Shown here piece by piece: positions 25,934-35,034 of a DNA stretch of 64,000 nt (positions are counted from its first letter, which is position 1; each line of letters starts with the position of its first letter). The notes beneath the pieces were generated by a model. The model saw only the letters and a list, made by a program, of their open reading frames with translations. It was not told where the DNA came from and made no database searches. Source of the DNA: Clostridium sp. CAG:288. GTDB lineage: Bacteria > Bacillota_I > Bacilli_A > RFN20 > CAG-288. A program made the translations under genes and the position numbers. The stretch spans positions 1-64,000 of the forward strand of contig FR898166.1 in the NCBI GenBank assembly GCA_000437395.1, written 5' to 3'.

Positions 25934-26961
25934 TAAATAGCTCCTTTAATGTACTTATCCATAAAGTTTTTAACTAATTGAATTTCTAATTTTTCAGCTT
26001 GAGCTTTTAATTCAGCTTTGCTACTAGCTCTTATTTCTTTAACTTCATTATAGTAGGCTGTGTCATATCTAAATGTACCGTCTTCTTCTATTACGTTTGA
26101 GTCGTTAGCAAAGATAGCATATTCGTTTACTTGGCCTTCTTTATAATTAACTAATGCAGGGATTTTTCCATCGCGATATTCACCAAATCCATATTTAGTA
26201 GCAAAGTTTAACCAACGCATATATTCGTCATAACCATCTTCGCCTTCGTTTGGTTTTGTTCCAGGTTTACCACTTCTAAAGTATGTTACTTCAAATTCAT
26301 AAGCTTTGCTATTTGAATTTAGTGAATTTATATATTTAGTGTATATTTTTTCATGGAAATTATGGCAATCTGAACATATTAACCAAGAATAATAAACTGT
26401 TAAATCTTTATTTGATGATATAGCTTTATCTAATATGGTTGTATCTGATTTATTTTCTACATAGTACCAATCTGAGTTTCCGCTAACTTTTTCATATGTA
26501 TTTAACGTATAGAGGTTTCTTGAATAAATATAACGATTAAAAGTGTTTTTGAAATCGTCATAATCGTTTTTAAATCCTTCAATCTTTTTTAATAAGCTTC
26601 CACCTTTAAAGAACAAGAATGTTGGAGTATTTTTAACTTCAGGAAGAGCTTTATTTGAAGTAGAGATTGTTTCATAATCAGATAACTCTATATCGTAGAT
26701 AAGATTATTAGTTTCGCTTATATATGTTCTTAACAATTTTTTAGCAATTGTACATGCTGAACATGTCTTTTGAGAGACCATTAAAACAAAGTCATCTTCA
26801 GTACTGATATGATATTCTACATCATCTGCTGAAAGTTTGACATATGAATCTAATGCTTCGGATTTAAGTGATAAAACTTTTGATTTTTCACTATTACATG
26901 ATGACAAACCACCAAGAGTCATTAAGGCCATTGTGCTTAATAAAAAGAGCTTTTTTAACAT
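25933..26961 (-). CDS. Lipoprotein with two thioredoxin-like CxxC domains
   Basis: 342 residues with lipobox LSSC. The first thioredoxin-like domain has MVSQKTCSACTIAKKLL and a cis-Pro strand KNTPTFLFFKGG. The second has YYSWLICSDCHNFHEKI around residue 195. Two active-site motifs in one lipoprotein, next to a third in the downstream gene, suggest electron relay or disulfide handling at the cell surface. AGGAGG lies upstream of the ATG. The exact role is unknown. Confidence 0.7.
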   Translation of the reverse strand: MLKKLFLLSTMALMTLGGLSSCNSEKSKVLSLKSEALDSYVKLSADDVEYHISTEDDFVLMVSQKTCSACTIAKKLLRTYISETNNLIYDIELSDYETISTSNKALPEVKNTPTFLFFKGGSLLKKIEGFKNDYDDFKNTFNRYIYSRNLYTLNTYEKVSGNSDWYYVENKSDTTILDKAISSNKDLTVYYSWLICSDCHNFHEKIYTKYINSLNSNSKAYEFEVTYFRSGKPGTKPNEGEDGYDEYMRWLNFATKYGFGEYRDGKIPALVNYKEGQVNEYAIFANDSNVIEEDGTFRYDTAYYNEVKEIRASSKAELKAQAEKLEIQLVKNFMDKYIKGAI

Positions 26962-26992
26962 AGATAAATACCTCCTTTTTTAATTTCTAATA

Positions 26993-27022
26993 TTTATAAT
27001 TCTTGTATATATATTTTGTCAA
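26993..27022 (-). promoter_or_regulatory. Promoter of the thioredoxin-like lipoprotein pair
   Basis: On the minus strand TTGACA (27017-27022) and TATAAA (26993-26998) are 18 bp apart, 32 bp before the start codon. Confidence 0.65.
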
Positions 27023-27297
27023 TTATAATTATAAAATTAAACAAAATTTTAATTAATTTAGTGTTTAGATATGTTTTTAGTACGCATTTAGCGCTTTTTT
27101 AGAACATAAATAAGGTAAAAATGTACTTATAATTAAATTTTGTGAAAAACAGTGACAATTTTCTTGTTTTTCTATTTTTCTTAAAGTATATTATAATTGT
27201 TCGAAAAAAGAAATAATTTTTTTGCTAAAATTTTTTATAGCTAGATATTACGCAAATTTTTTTATTTAATAGGAACAGCAGGGGAATTTTTTAGTTT
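27023..27297. other. AT-rich intergenic region before the c-di-GMP enzyme gene
   Basis: No ORF. A TATAAT box lies near 27191 on the plus strand without a clear -35. No GEMM signature (GACGCAAAGC) is present, so the enzyme gene itself is not under a c-di-GMP-I riboswitch. A weak GGGGA element precedes ATG 27298. Confidence 0.4.
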
Positions 27298-29676
27298 ATG
27301 AAAAGTAATACAAAAAAAATATTTAAAATAGTTGTTTATGGTGAATCAGGAGAAGATTTAAAAATAATAGAAGAATCTTTATCTGATAGATTTGAAATTA
27401 TATGTGCTAATGAATTTAATGACATTATGTATAACGTTCAAAAATATACAATTAATGTTTCGTTAATTATTCTTAGTTTGAAAAATGATAAGTGGTTTAA
27501 AGCACTTACTCTTTTAAATAAAAATAGTATTACAGAGTACATGCCTGTGCTCGTTACTGATGATGCACCTCAATCAAAAGATGTTGAAAGAGCTATTGAG
27601 TTAGGGGCTTGTGATTATCTTTTATTTCCTTTTGCAAAAAACCTTTTAAAAAGAAGAGTTGATAATGTTATTTCTTTATATAAAAAACAATCGCAAATTA
27701 TTTCTTCTATTGAGTCTTTAGTGTATAGAGAAGAAGTTTATAATCGTCAAATTATTAGTCATTTAGCTAGGGTTATTGAGTTTAGAGGTAATGATTACAG
27801 CAACCACATTAAAAACATCCAATTAGGAACTCAAATTCTTTTAAAGTATTTACAAAAACACAAGAATTATTTGATTACTGATGATGACATATTAAACTAT
27901 ACGACAGCTGCTTCGCTTCACGATATAGGTAAAATATATATTGATGAAAAGATTTTAACTAAACCAGTCAAATTAACACCTGAAGAATTGGAAATTGCTA
28001 AGCAACACACTATATTAGGCTCTAACCTCTTAAAGAAAAATGGATCTCCTAAGAACAACGATATTATTCAAGCTGCTTATGAAATTGCTAGATGGCATCA
28101 CGAAAGATATGATGGATCTGGTTATCCAGACAAACTTGTCGGAGATGCTATTCCAATTTCTGCCCAAGTTGTTGGTTTAATTGATAGATTCGATGTCTTA
28201 ACTCACGATAGAGTTTATAAAAAGCCTTTATCATATAAGGAAGCATTTGATATTATTGAATCCGGTAAATTAGGACAATTTAATCCAATCTTAGTCGAAT
28301 GCTTTAGAGAGTGTGAAAACCAAATTATTTCTGCTTTTGAAAACGATGAAGAATCTGTCTATAACAGAGCGATGATTGAAGATGCCAGCGATAAAATTAT
28401 TTCTGATGTTATTTTCAACAGACAAAATCATACTACTAACCAATTATCTAGAGAAAAAGAAAAATTTAAGTTCTTTACTGACGATATGGAAATCATTCAA
28501 TTTGAATATGATATTTTATATCCTAGTATTAGTTTCTCACGCTATACAGCTAAGTTGTTAGGTGTTGAAGAACTTATCATGAGTCCTAACTTTGCCGAAC
28601 AATTTGGTTTAAGTCAAAATACTATCGATGAAATAAAAAGAATTATTAGTGAAACCACACCAAATAATCCATATTTTGATTATGAAATAGAATTAAAGGT
28701 TAATGGTGAAATTAAAAAATACAAACTTGAAGCTTTAATTGTCTGGGATTATTCAGATAATAAGCCAAAAAGAAGTAGTTTCTTAGGTAAACTAATTGAA
28801 CTCTTTGATGAAAATAGCATTGATAAAAATAAAGCAAATATTATTAAGGCTTCAAAAGAAGAGTTTATGAATATTTATAACTCTTTAAATAATGTCTTTG
28901 ATATTGTTAGAGTAATTGATCCAATTAATACTATAGTTGTCAATCTTGATGATAAGGAATATCCAGACTGTGGAAGTAATGTTTGCTATGCTTTATTAAA
29001 TAGAAATAAGCGTTGCCAACGTTGTGTTTCATTAGCTGCTTATAGAAATAAAGTTCAAACTAGTAAATATGAGTTTATCGGGGATGATTTATATTTAGTT
29101 GTATCTAAATATATTGAAGTTGATGGACAACCATATGTATTAGAATTAATTAATAAAGATAGAGAATCTCATTCATCATTACATGGTGAAAAAGATATGA
29201 GCGATTTTAGTGCTCAACTTTATATCGATGTCTTAACTAGAGCTTATAATAGAAGATTCTATGAAGAACGTGGTAAGAAGTTGAAAGATATTAGATCTGT
29301 TGCAATGTTTGACTGTGACGATTTTAAAAATATTAACGATAACTATGGTCATGCTGTTGGAGATGTCTTCTTACACCATATTGCTGCTTCAATATTAAAT
29401 TGTGTAACTGATGAAGAAGTATTAATTAGATATGGTGGTGACGAATTTATCTTATTATCTAGAGAAAAAGATGAAGAAGTTTTTAAAAAACACATTGCAG
29501 ATATGCAAGATAAAATAAGCACTATTAAAATTGCTGCTTATCCAAATATAAAATGTTCAGTTACAACAGGTATTTGCTTTAATGCTTCAAGCATTGAGAA
29601 TGCTGTCGATTTAGCCGATAAGCAAATGTATAAGTGTAAGATGTCTAAAGAAAAATTAAATTACTTTAAAGCTTAA
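27298..29676 (+). CDS. Pseudo-receiver / HD-GYP / GGDEF c-di-GMP turnover protein
   Basis: 792 residues, no membrane segment. Residues 9-128 look like a response-regulator receiver, but the phospho-acceptor strand reads LIILSLKND, without the Asp. Residues about 148-345 form an HD-GYP phosphodiesterase: SLHDIGKIYID (HD at 208-209) and HHERYDGSGYP (267-277), all intact. A PAS-like middle part holds a Cys cluster (C558 to C576; CGSNVC and CQRC) that may bind metal or sense redox state. The C-terminus is a diguanylate cyclase with intact YGGDEF near 712; the RxxD inhibitory site is missing (TDEE instead). It may both make and break c-di-GMP. It converges on the fibre operon. Confidence 0.88.
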   Translation: MKSNTKKIFKIVVYGESGEDLKIIEESLSDRFEIICANEFNDIMYNVQKYTINVSLIILSLKNDKWFKALTLLNKNSITEYMPVLVTDDAPQSKDVERAIELGACDYLLFPFAKNLLKRRVDNVISLYKKQSQIISSIESLVYREEVYNRQIISHLARVIEFRGNDYSNHIKNIQLGTQILLKYLQKHKNYLITDDDILNYTTAASLHDIGKIYIDEKILTKPVKLTPEELEIAKQHTILGSNLLKKNGSPKNNDIIQAAYEIARWHHERYDGSGYPDKLVGDAIPISAQVVGLIDRFDVLTHDRVYKKPLSYKEAFDIIESGKLGQFNPILVECFRECENQIISAFENDEESVYNRAMIEDASDKIISDVIFNRQNHTTNQLSREKEKFKFFTDDMEIIQFEYDILYPSISFSRYTAKLLGVEELIMSPNFAEQFGLSQNTIDEIKRIISETTPNNPYFDYEIELKVNGEIKKYKLEALIVWDYSDNKPKRSSFLGKLIELFDENSIDKNKANIIKASKEEFMNIYNSLNNVFDIVRVIDPINTIVVNLDDKEYPDCGSNVCYALLNRNKRCQRCVSLAAYRNKVQTSKYEFIGDDLYLVVSKYIEVDGQPYVLELINKDRESHSSLHGEKDMSDFSAQLYIDVLTRAYNRRFYEERGKKLKDIRSVAMFDCDDFKNINDNYGHAVGDVFLHHIAASILNCVTDEEVLIRYGGDEFILLSREKDEEVFKKHIADMQDKISTIKIAAYPNIKCSVTTGICFNASSIENAVDLADKQMYKCKMSKEKLNYFKA

Positions 29677-29679
29677 AAA

Positions 29680-29719
29680 ATAAACGCACCAATAGAATTT
29701 GTTCTATTGATGCGTTTTT
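29680..29719. terminator. Bidirectional terminator between convergent c-di-GMP genes
   Basis: AAACGCACCAATAGAA pairs with TTCTATTGATGCGTTT, followed by T runs on either strand. Confidence 0.85.
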
Positions 29720-29721
29720 CA

Positions 29722-32700
29722 TTAGTCGATATTTGTTTTCCTAAGCATTCCGAATAAATCTTGAGAATCCATTGGTTGATATAAATAGTAACCTTGCATT
29801 GGAATATCAGGATATTTTTCAGTAATGAGTCTATATTGATGCTCATTTTCAACACCGACGAGGCACACTTTAATATCGCGTTCATAAGCACTATTAATGA
29901 GAGATAACAACTCGTTATATATTGCTTCATCTTTATCGATATTGGAAACGATTTGTCTTGAAATCTTTATCATATTAATTCCTAAGGCTTTTATCTTTTC
30001 TAATGAGAAATATTCGCCTGTATAGGCATCACAGATAAGATCGATATCAACTTTATATAACTTCTTGGAAGCATCTTTCATTTTATCGAAGTGTTCAGAT
30101 AATTCTTTTTCTGTGATTTCAAGACCCAAGAAGTTCTTTTGGAAATGATGTTCTTGGACTAAGTGTTCAAGAGAATCCATAAATGTACTATCATCGAAAT
30201 AACTGCTATCAGTATTAATTGTTAATCGTTTGAAACCTGTGATTCTAAATAGTGAGAATCCATAGTTTTTATAATATTCACCGATATTGTCGATAAGAAT
30301 ATTAGTAATTATACCGATACGGTTATTTTTAATAGCAACTTTAATTAAGTCATATGTATTTATTAAAGCGTTCTTGCTATCATCTCTTAAACGTAATAAG
30401 AGTTCAGCACCTGTAAGTTTTTTATTTCTAACAAATGGAAGTAATTGAACTTTAAGATCTCTTGTTGAAGTAGCTTCATCGAGTAATTGAAGCATGAATT
30501 CAGTATTGTTAGCACTACGAGTGTAGTCGTTTTCAGCAAAGTAGATATAGCCATCTTTAACTTTAGCTATATCGTTCTTTAAGAATAATTCAATCTCTTT
30601 AATTAAGTCGTATGAGGAAGCAAAGTTCATTGGATATCTAAATGTTATAAAGCTTAATGAAAATAAGTTATCTGTTAAGCTCTTATCAAGATAGTTAACT
30701 CTTGATAAGTCGTAGATTTTTTCACATTTTTCAATGACGTCAACTTGACCACATTCGTTAGCGACTATAGCGAAGATGTTGTTTCTATAGAGGTAAGTGT
30801 TTGCAATGCCATTATCGTATTTACAAACAGCTTTTAAGAAATCTCTAACATATCTTAAGTAACTTTCATCGCCATACTTATCGATGATATCTGTGTGGTT
30901 ATTAATTTTAATTAAGATAATATAACCTTTGGTATGACCACTAAAGATGTTGTTCATTCGATAGATAAGAGAATAGTAAGAGTTAATTAAGAAATCACTG
31001 TTAAATCTATTAGTAGCAAAGTAATTCTTGCTTTCGGGAGTTAGAAGCATTTGACAGCTACTATATTTATTGTTATCGAGAATGAGCGATGATAAGTGTT
31101 TTTCACCACATATTTCGCTTTCCATTTTAGAACCACTTCTTAATGGACAATTTTCGCATGGGGAAGTTTTGTTATATAAATATTCATAACATGTTTGACC
31201 AACAATAGGTCTTGTATAAATATCTTTTAAAGAATCACTAATAGATAGTAATTTATAATTATCTTTTTTGATTGTGTATATCTTCATGTTAGATATCTTA
31301 AGAAGTGTTTGGTTATCTTCTTCAAAATCCAAGGCTTTTTGTTTAATTTTAATAGCTTTAATACTATCAGATATTATTCTAGCAAAGACAACTAAAGATT
31401 CTCTTAAGTAGCTATCGATATTTAAATCTGAGTCTCTATTTAAGAAATAAGTTATTGCTATTATCTTGCCTTTATATTTAGTAATAAAGAATAAGCCTGA
31501 GCTGATATTTAAAATGTCAAGGTATGTACAAATGGCTTCATTAGCATTTTCTCTTTTAGAAAAGAAATAGCTTCCATCCCTATCGATTATTTTAGCTAAA
31601 GACATAACTATTTTTTCGTCAAATATTGAGTTATCTGTAAATATATCTTTTTCGTTATCACTTTCATTAAAGTGAACGTATGGTTTATATACAGATAAGA
31701 AGTCGTCATATGAGACAATACCTGCAAAGTCGAAGTTGTAGAAGACAGCTTCTTTTCTTAAGTAATATTCGAATTTTTCTTTTAATTCTTCATCGTCGTT
31801 TATTTCTGTAAAGTCTGGAATACTTTCAAGTATTTTAGAGACGTTACTTAAACTCATTGAGTTAGAGAAGAATTTATTGTCACCACGAATCATTCTCTTA
31901 GGTAAGTATGTATTTATCGATTGGTTTTTACGACGAGCATATCTTAAATCAGAGAAGATATCATCAATAGCACTGTATGGATACATAACTATTGAGGCTG
32001 TTGGGCAAACCAGAGTTTCATCTTTACCAATATGTTCATAGACGACACATTTTTTAATTAAAAGAGCAACTTGTTCTTTCATTTTGGAAATAGAGTCTAT
32101 GTTTGGGTGATAAATAACAATTCTTTTCTTTCTGAAATTAGGTGCGACAAGAATAGTTGGATCATTATAAAAATCTAATATAGATTTAATAATAAATTTT
32201 TCTTGCTTTTCAGTGACCTTTTCAACGTTAAACTCTAATTCAATAAAAGCGTTACGGAATGTAGCTGAAGTGGAAAGTAAAGATTGAATATTTTCAACCA
32301 AGGAATCGTAAACAATTACTTGTGGTTGGTTATCGACATGTTCGATATTTAATTTGCTATAGTCAAAGTTAGAAGTTGTAACTATTGTGTGGTTATAAAC
32401 TTTAGAAATCTCTTCTAAGTCTGTATTCATATCGTTAATTTCAGCAATTCCTGTTAAACTGAACTTAGTAAGATTACTATCTAGTTTTTTGAGTTTATCT
32501 AAGTTTTGACTTGATACGTCTAAGACGTTTCTAAATATTCTTATATAGAAGAGCATAGAAACAATTATGACATAGAGTAAGAAAATAATAACTGATATAA
32601 ATCCTATTAAGAAAAAAATCTTTGATACTTCTTTATTTTCTAACGTTAATCTAAAAACAATTGCCTCTATAAAACAAATAAGAGTGAAAGCTCCAATAAC

Positions 32701-32769
32701 AATACCAATAGCATTAATTATTTTTGATATTTTTTTAAGTGATAATTTTGTGTTTTGTTTCTTGGCCAT
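29722..32769 (-). CDS. Membrane protein with degenerate GGDEF and EAL domains
   Basis: 1015 residues. Two membrane helices at about 13-70, a long mixed middle region, and a PAS-like segment with a Cys cluster at about 525-541 (TCYEYLYNKTSPCENCP). A GGDEF-like domain follows without the GGDEF loop (YRNNIFAIV instead). The C-terminal EAL-like domain (about 790-1010) has AELLLRLRD, LGLEITEKE, ICDAYTGEYF in place of LDDFGTG, KISRQIV in place of KIDxxF, and VGVENEHQ in place of EGVE. Several metal ligands are changed, so it is more likely a c-di-GMP sensor or scaffold than an enzyme. Last gene of the riboswitch-controlled operon, 10 bp after its neighbour. Confidence 0.82.
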   Translation of the reverse strand: MAKKQNTKLSLKKISKIINAIGIVIGAFTLICFIEAIVFRLTLENKEVSKIFFLIGFISVIIFLLYVIIVSMLFYIRIFRNVLDVSSQNLDKLKKLDSNLTKFSLTGIAEINDMNTDLEEISKVYNHTIVTTSNFDYSKLNIEHVDNQPQVIVYDSLVENIQSLLSTSATFRNAFIELEFNVEKVTEKQEKFIIKSILDFYNDPTILVAPNFRKKRIVIYHPNIDSISKMKEQVALLIKKCVVYEHIGKDETLVCPTASIVMYPYSAIDDIFSDLRYARRKNQSINTYLPKRMIRGDNKFFSNSMSLSNVSKILESIPDFTEINDDEELKEKFEYYLRKEAVFYNFDFAGIVSYDDFLSVYKPYVHFNESDNEKDIFTDNSIFDEKIVMSLAKIIDRDGSYFFSKRENANEAICTYLDILNISSGLFFITKYKGKIIAITYFLNRDSDLNIDSYLRESLVVFARIISDSIKAIKIKQKALDFEEDNQTLLKISNMKIYTIKKDNYKLLSISDSLKDIYTRPIVGQTCYEYLYNKTSPCENCPLRSGSKMESEICGEKHLSSLILDNNKYSSCQMLLTPESKNYFATNRFNSDFLINSYYSLIYRMNNIFSGHTKGYIILIKINNHTDIIDKYGDESYLRYVRDFLKAVCKYDNGIANTYLYRNNIFAIVANECGQVDVIEKCEKIYDLSRVNYLDKSLTDNLFSLSFITFRYPMNFASSYDLIKEIELFLKNDIAKVKDGYIYFAENDYTRSANNTEFMLQLLDEATSTRDLKVQLLPFVRNKKLTGAELLLRLRDDSKNALINTYDLIKVAIKNNRIGIITNILIDNIGEYYKNYGFSLFRITGFKRLTINTDSSYFDDSTFMDSLEHLVQEHHFQKNFLGLEITEKELSEHFDKMKDASKKLYKVDIDLICDAYTGEYFSLEKIKALGINMIKISRQIVSNIDKDEAIYNELLSLINSAYERDIKVCLVGVENEHQYRLITEKYPDIPMQGYYLYQPMDSQDLFGMLRKTNID

Positions 32770-32779
32770 AATCTATCTC

Positions 32780-33511
32780 CTATTGAATAAAGTCGTTTCT
32801 TCCAACTTCGGAAATAGCGATTGAAACACCTTTACCGACATCGATATATGACTTTAAAACTGTTAAGTAGTTTTCTAGGCTACTTTTCTCACCGACTTTT
32901 GATTCAATTACTTTAATAGCAATTAATGGAACATCTGTAATGTTGCAAGCGATGGCAGCACCGCCTGATTCTGTATCAAATACAACGTTATTTTGCATTC
33001 CTAAGACAAAGTCATCAGAGTTTAAATATTTAATTTGATCAACATTATCTAACTCTCTACTTGTTGAGATGTAGTTGCCTTTAATAGCTTCTCTATATAA
33101 GACTTTAGAAATTGATTGATCAAATATTTGAGCTAAGTGAGTTTGAGTTAAGAATGTTTGAGGAAAACTTGGAATTTGACCCAACTTGCATTTTGTTTCG
33201 CTAGTAAAGTCTACATCGCCTAAAGTTATAGAATTTGAAATTACAATATCACCTACTTTTAAATCGTCAAAATATGTTTTTGCTTTACCTACAAGAATAA
33301 CAAAGATAACATATTTTGTTCTAATCAAGTGAGTAACGATTAAGCTTGATAAGTAGTTAGAGTAAATATCGTACATTAAGCAGACATTTTGGTTATAAAT
33401 AGTTCCTGTTGTAACTGTGTATTTGTCAAATACTTTTTCTTCTTGTTTATTGTGCATGATATTTTCAAAGTACAAAATATCATCGTGTGTTTTGCCTAAG
33501 ATTAGAATCAT
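32780..33511 (-). CDS. Nucleoside phosphorylase/MTA-SAH nucleosidase-like protein
   Basis: 243 residues with the PNP/MTAN fold pattern: VGDIVISNSITLGDVDFT, then FDTESGGAAIACNITDVPLI and AIKVIES. The Glu of the mExE block is kept (TESGGA). The following ISD block, whose Asp acts on the base in classical MTA/SAH nucleosidases, reads IESKVGE, so activity may be altered. The start overlaps the end of the upstream EAL gene by one base. Why a nucleosidase-like protein lies between two c-di-GMP proteins is unknown; a nucleotide-binding role is one option. Confidence 0.65.
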   Translation of the reverse strand: MILILGKTHDDILYFENIMHNKQEEKVFDKYTVTTGTIYNQNVCLMYDIYSNYLSSLIVTHLIRTKYVIFVILVGKAKTYFDDLKVGDIVISNSITLGDVDFTSETKCKLGQIPSFPQTFLTQTHLAQIFDQSISKVLYREAIKGNYISTSRELDNVDQIKYLNSDDFVLGMQNNVVFDTESGGAAIACNITDVPLIAIKVIESKVGEKSSLENYLTVLKSYIDVGKGVSIAISEVGRNDFIQ

Positions 33512-35034
33512 TATTCTTGAACTCCTTTCTTTTCGAAGTTATTTGATAAAAGGAATTTTTCAAAGTCATTACGACATAAAGGTTTGGAGTAGTAATAACC
33601 TTGGATAGTATCACATTTAAGCTTCTTAAGTATTTCTACTTGTTTAACGTCATTAACGCCTTCAGCAATTGATTCTAAGCTGTTTGTTTTACATAGTTCG
33701 ATTAAGAACTTAACAATGCTTCTCGTCTTAGCATCTGTTACTATTTCATCGATGAAAGATTTATCAATCTTAATAACATCGATAGGTGTTTTTCTAATGT
33801 TCATGATATTAGAATATCCGACACCGAAGTCATCCATAAGTATTCTAATACCTAAATCTTTAATTCTTTTTAAAATGGAAGTAGCGATAAAGTTATTAGC
33901 ATTAGTTGTTTGTTCAGTAATTTCTATTTCAATTAAAGTTGGTGGAATATTATACTTATTCATCAAACTAACTAAATCATCGATAAATCCATGATTATAG
34001 AATTCATATAGAGAAAAGTTTACAGAGACTGGTAAAAGTCTTCTACCTTTTCTTTTACAATCTTGAAGGTCTTTACAGACTCTTTCAAAGATATACATAT
34101 CAATTTTATGAATTAAGCCCATTTGTTCGGCTTGTGGGACAAATTGGCTTGGTGAGAGTAATCCACGTTTTGGATTCTCCCATCTTACTAAAGCTTCTGA
34201 AGAAATAAATTTCTTTAGAGTTAAGTTGTATTTTGGCTGATAGTAAACGACAAATTCGTTATTTTCTATAGCCTTATTGATGTTTATTACTATGCTTTCG
34301 TCTTCTTCTTTTTCCATACTTGGTTCATAGAAGACTATTTCTTGGAAATTGAGTTGTCCAACTCTTCTAGCAATTGTAGCTTTAGAAATTAAATTAATAA
34401 CAGATTTAGTATCTTTAATTTCAACGACGCCGAAGTATGGTTGGACGAAAAGTTTTAAATCGTTTTCTTGATTGATTTTATATAATTCGTTGCTTATATC
34501 TGTTAAAAGCGAATTAAGTTTTGTTTCGCTTCCACTATAATAAATTAAGAACGTGTCGTGGTAAAAACAAAAGGAAGCGTTGTTCTTAATTATTCTTTTA
34601 GATCTTTTGGAGAAATATTTAATTAAGAAATCAGCAATAAAGCTATTAAATTTAACTATTGCTCTTGAGTGATTTGAAATGGTTTGAGTATTACTAAAAC
34701 ACGAGAAACGAATAATGTATTTGTTTTCTTTTTTATTGTGTTTAATTTGTTTTGCAACTCTTCTAGAAAAAACGTAGTAGTTATAGAAATCTTTAGCAAC
34801 ACCAAAGTTATAAATGTTTTCTTCGTTTAAGAATTTTTTAACTTTTAAATCAGAAAAGTATAAAGCGATAATAAAGAAAGTAATAGCAGCAAAAACAACG
34901 ACTAAAACAATTGAAATAGGGAAAATGATAGAACTTAATGGAATTAAGTCTAAATTCGTTAATACACATAGTGCAATTGAAAGAATTAGTAATATTGAAC
35001 TAATTATAGTAGGCGCAAACCTTCCAATTCTCAT
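33511..35034 (-). CDS. EAL-domain c-di-GMP phosphodiesterase, membrane anchored
   Basis: 507 residues. Two N-terminal membrane helices (about 8-60), a degenerate GGDEF domain (FYHDTFLIYY in the loop) and a well-kept EAL domain from about residue 255: SEALVRW, VNFSLYEF, EIEITE, MDDFGVGYS, VIKIDKSF, AEGVND, TIQGYYYSKP. Only the last Glu of EGVE is changed (Asn), so hydrolysis of c-di-GMP to pGpG is likely. It overlaps sipW by 4 bp and the nucleosidase-like gene by 1 bp. Being downstream of a c-di-GMP riboswitch, it would lower the signal that turns the operon on. Confidence 0.87.
   Translation of the reverse strand: MRIGRFAPTIISSILLILSIALCVLTNLDLIPLSSIIFPISIVLVVVFAAITFFIIALYFSDLKVKKFLNEENIYNFGVAKDFYNYYVFSRRVAKQIKHNKKENKYIIRFSCFSNTQTISNHSRAIVKFNSFIADFLIKYFSKRSKRIIKNNASFCFYHDTFLIYYSGSETKLNSLLTDISNELYKINQENDLKLFVQPYFGVVEIKDTKSVINLISKATIARRVGQLNFQEIVFYEPSMEKEEDESIVININKAIENNEFVVYYQPKYNLTLKKFISSEALVRWENPKRGLLSPSQFVPQAEQMGLIHKIDMYIFERVCKDLQDCKRKGRRLLPVSVNFSLYEFYNHGFIDDLVSLMNKYNIPPTLIEIEITEQTTNANNFIATSILKRIKDLGIRILMDDFGVGYSNIMNIRKTPIDVIKIDKSFIDEIVTDAKTRSIVKFLIELCKTNSLESIAEGVNDVKQVEILKKLKCDTIQGYYYSKPLCRNDFEKFLLSNNFEKKGVQE

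Noticed and set aside
27023..27297. Possible third GEMM-I riboswitch before the HD-GYP/GGDEF gene
   Set aside because: The conserved GACGCAAAGC block and the GNRA arm are missing.
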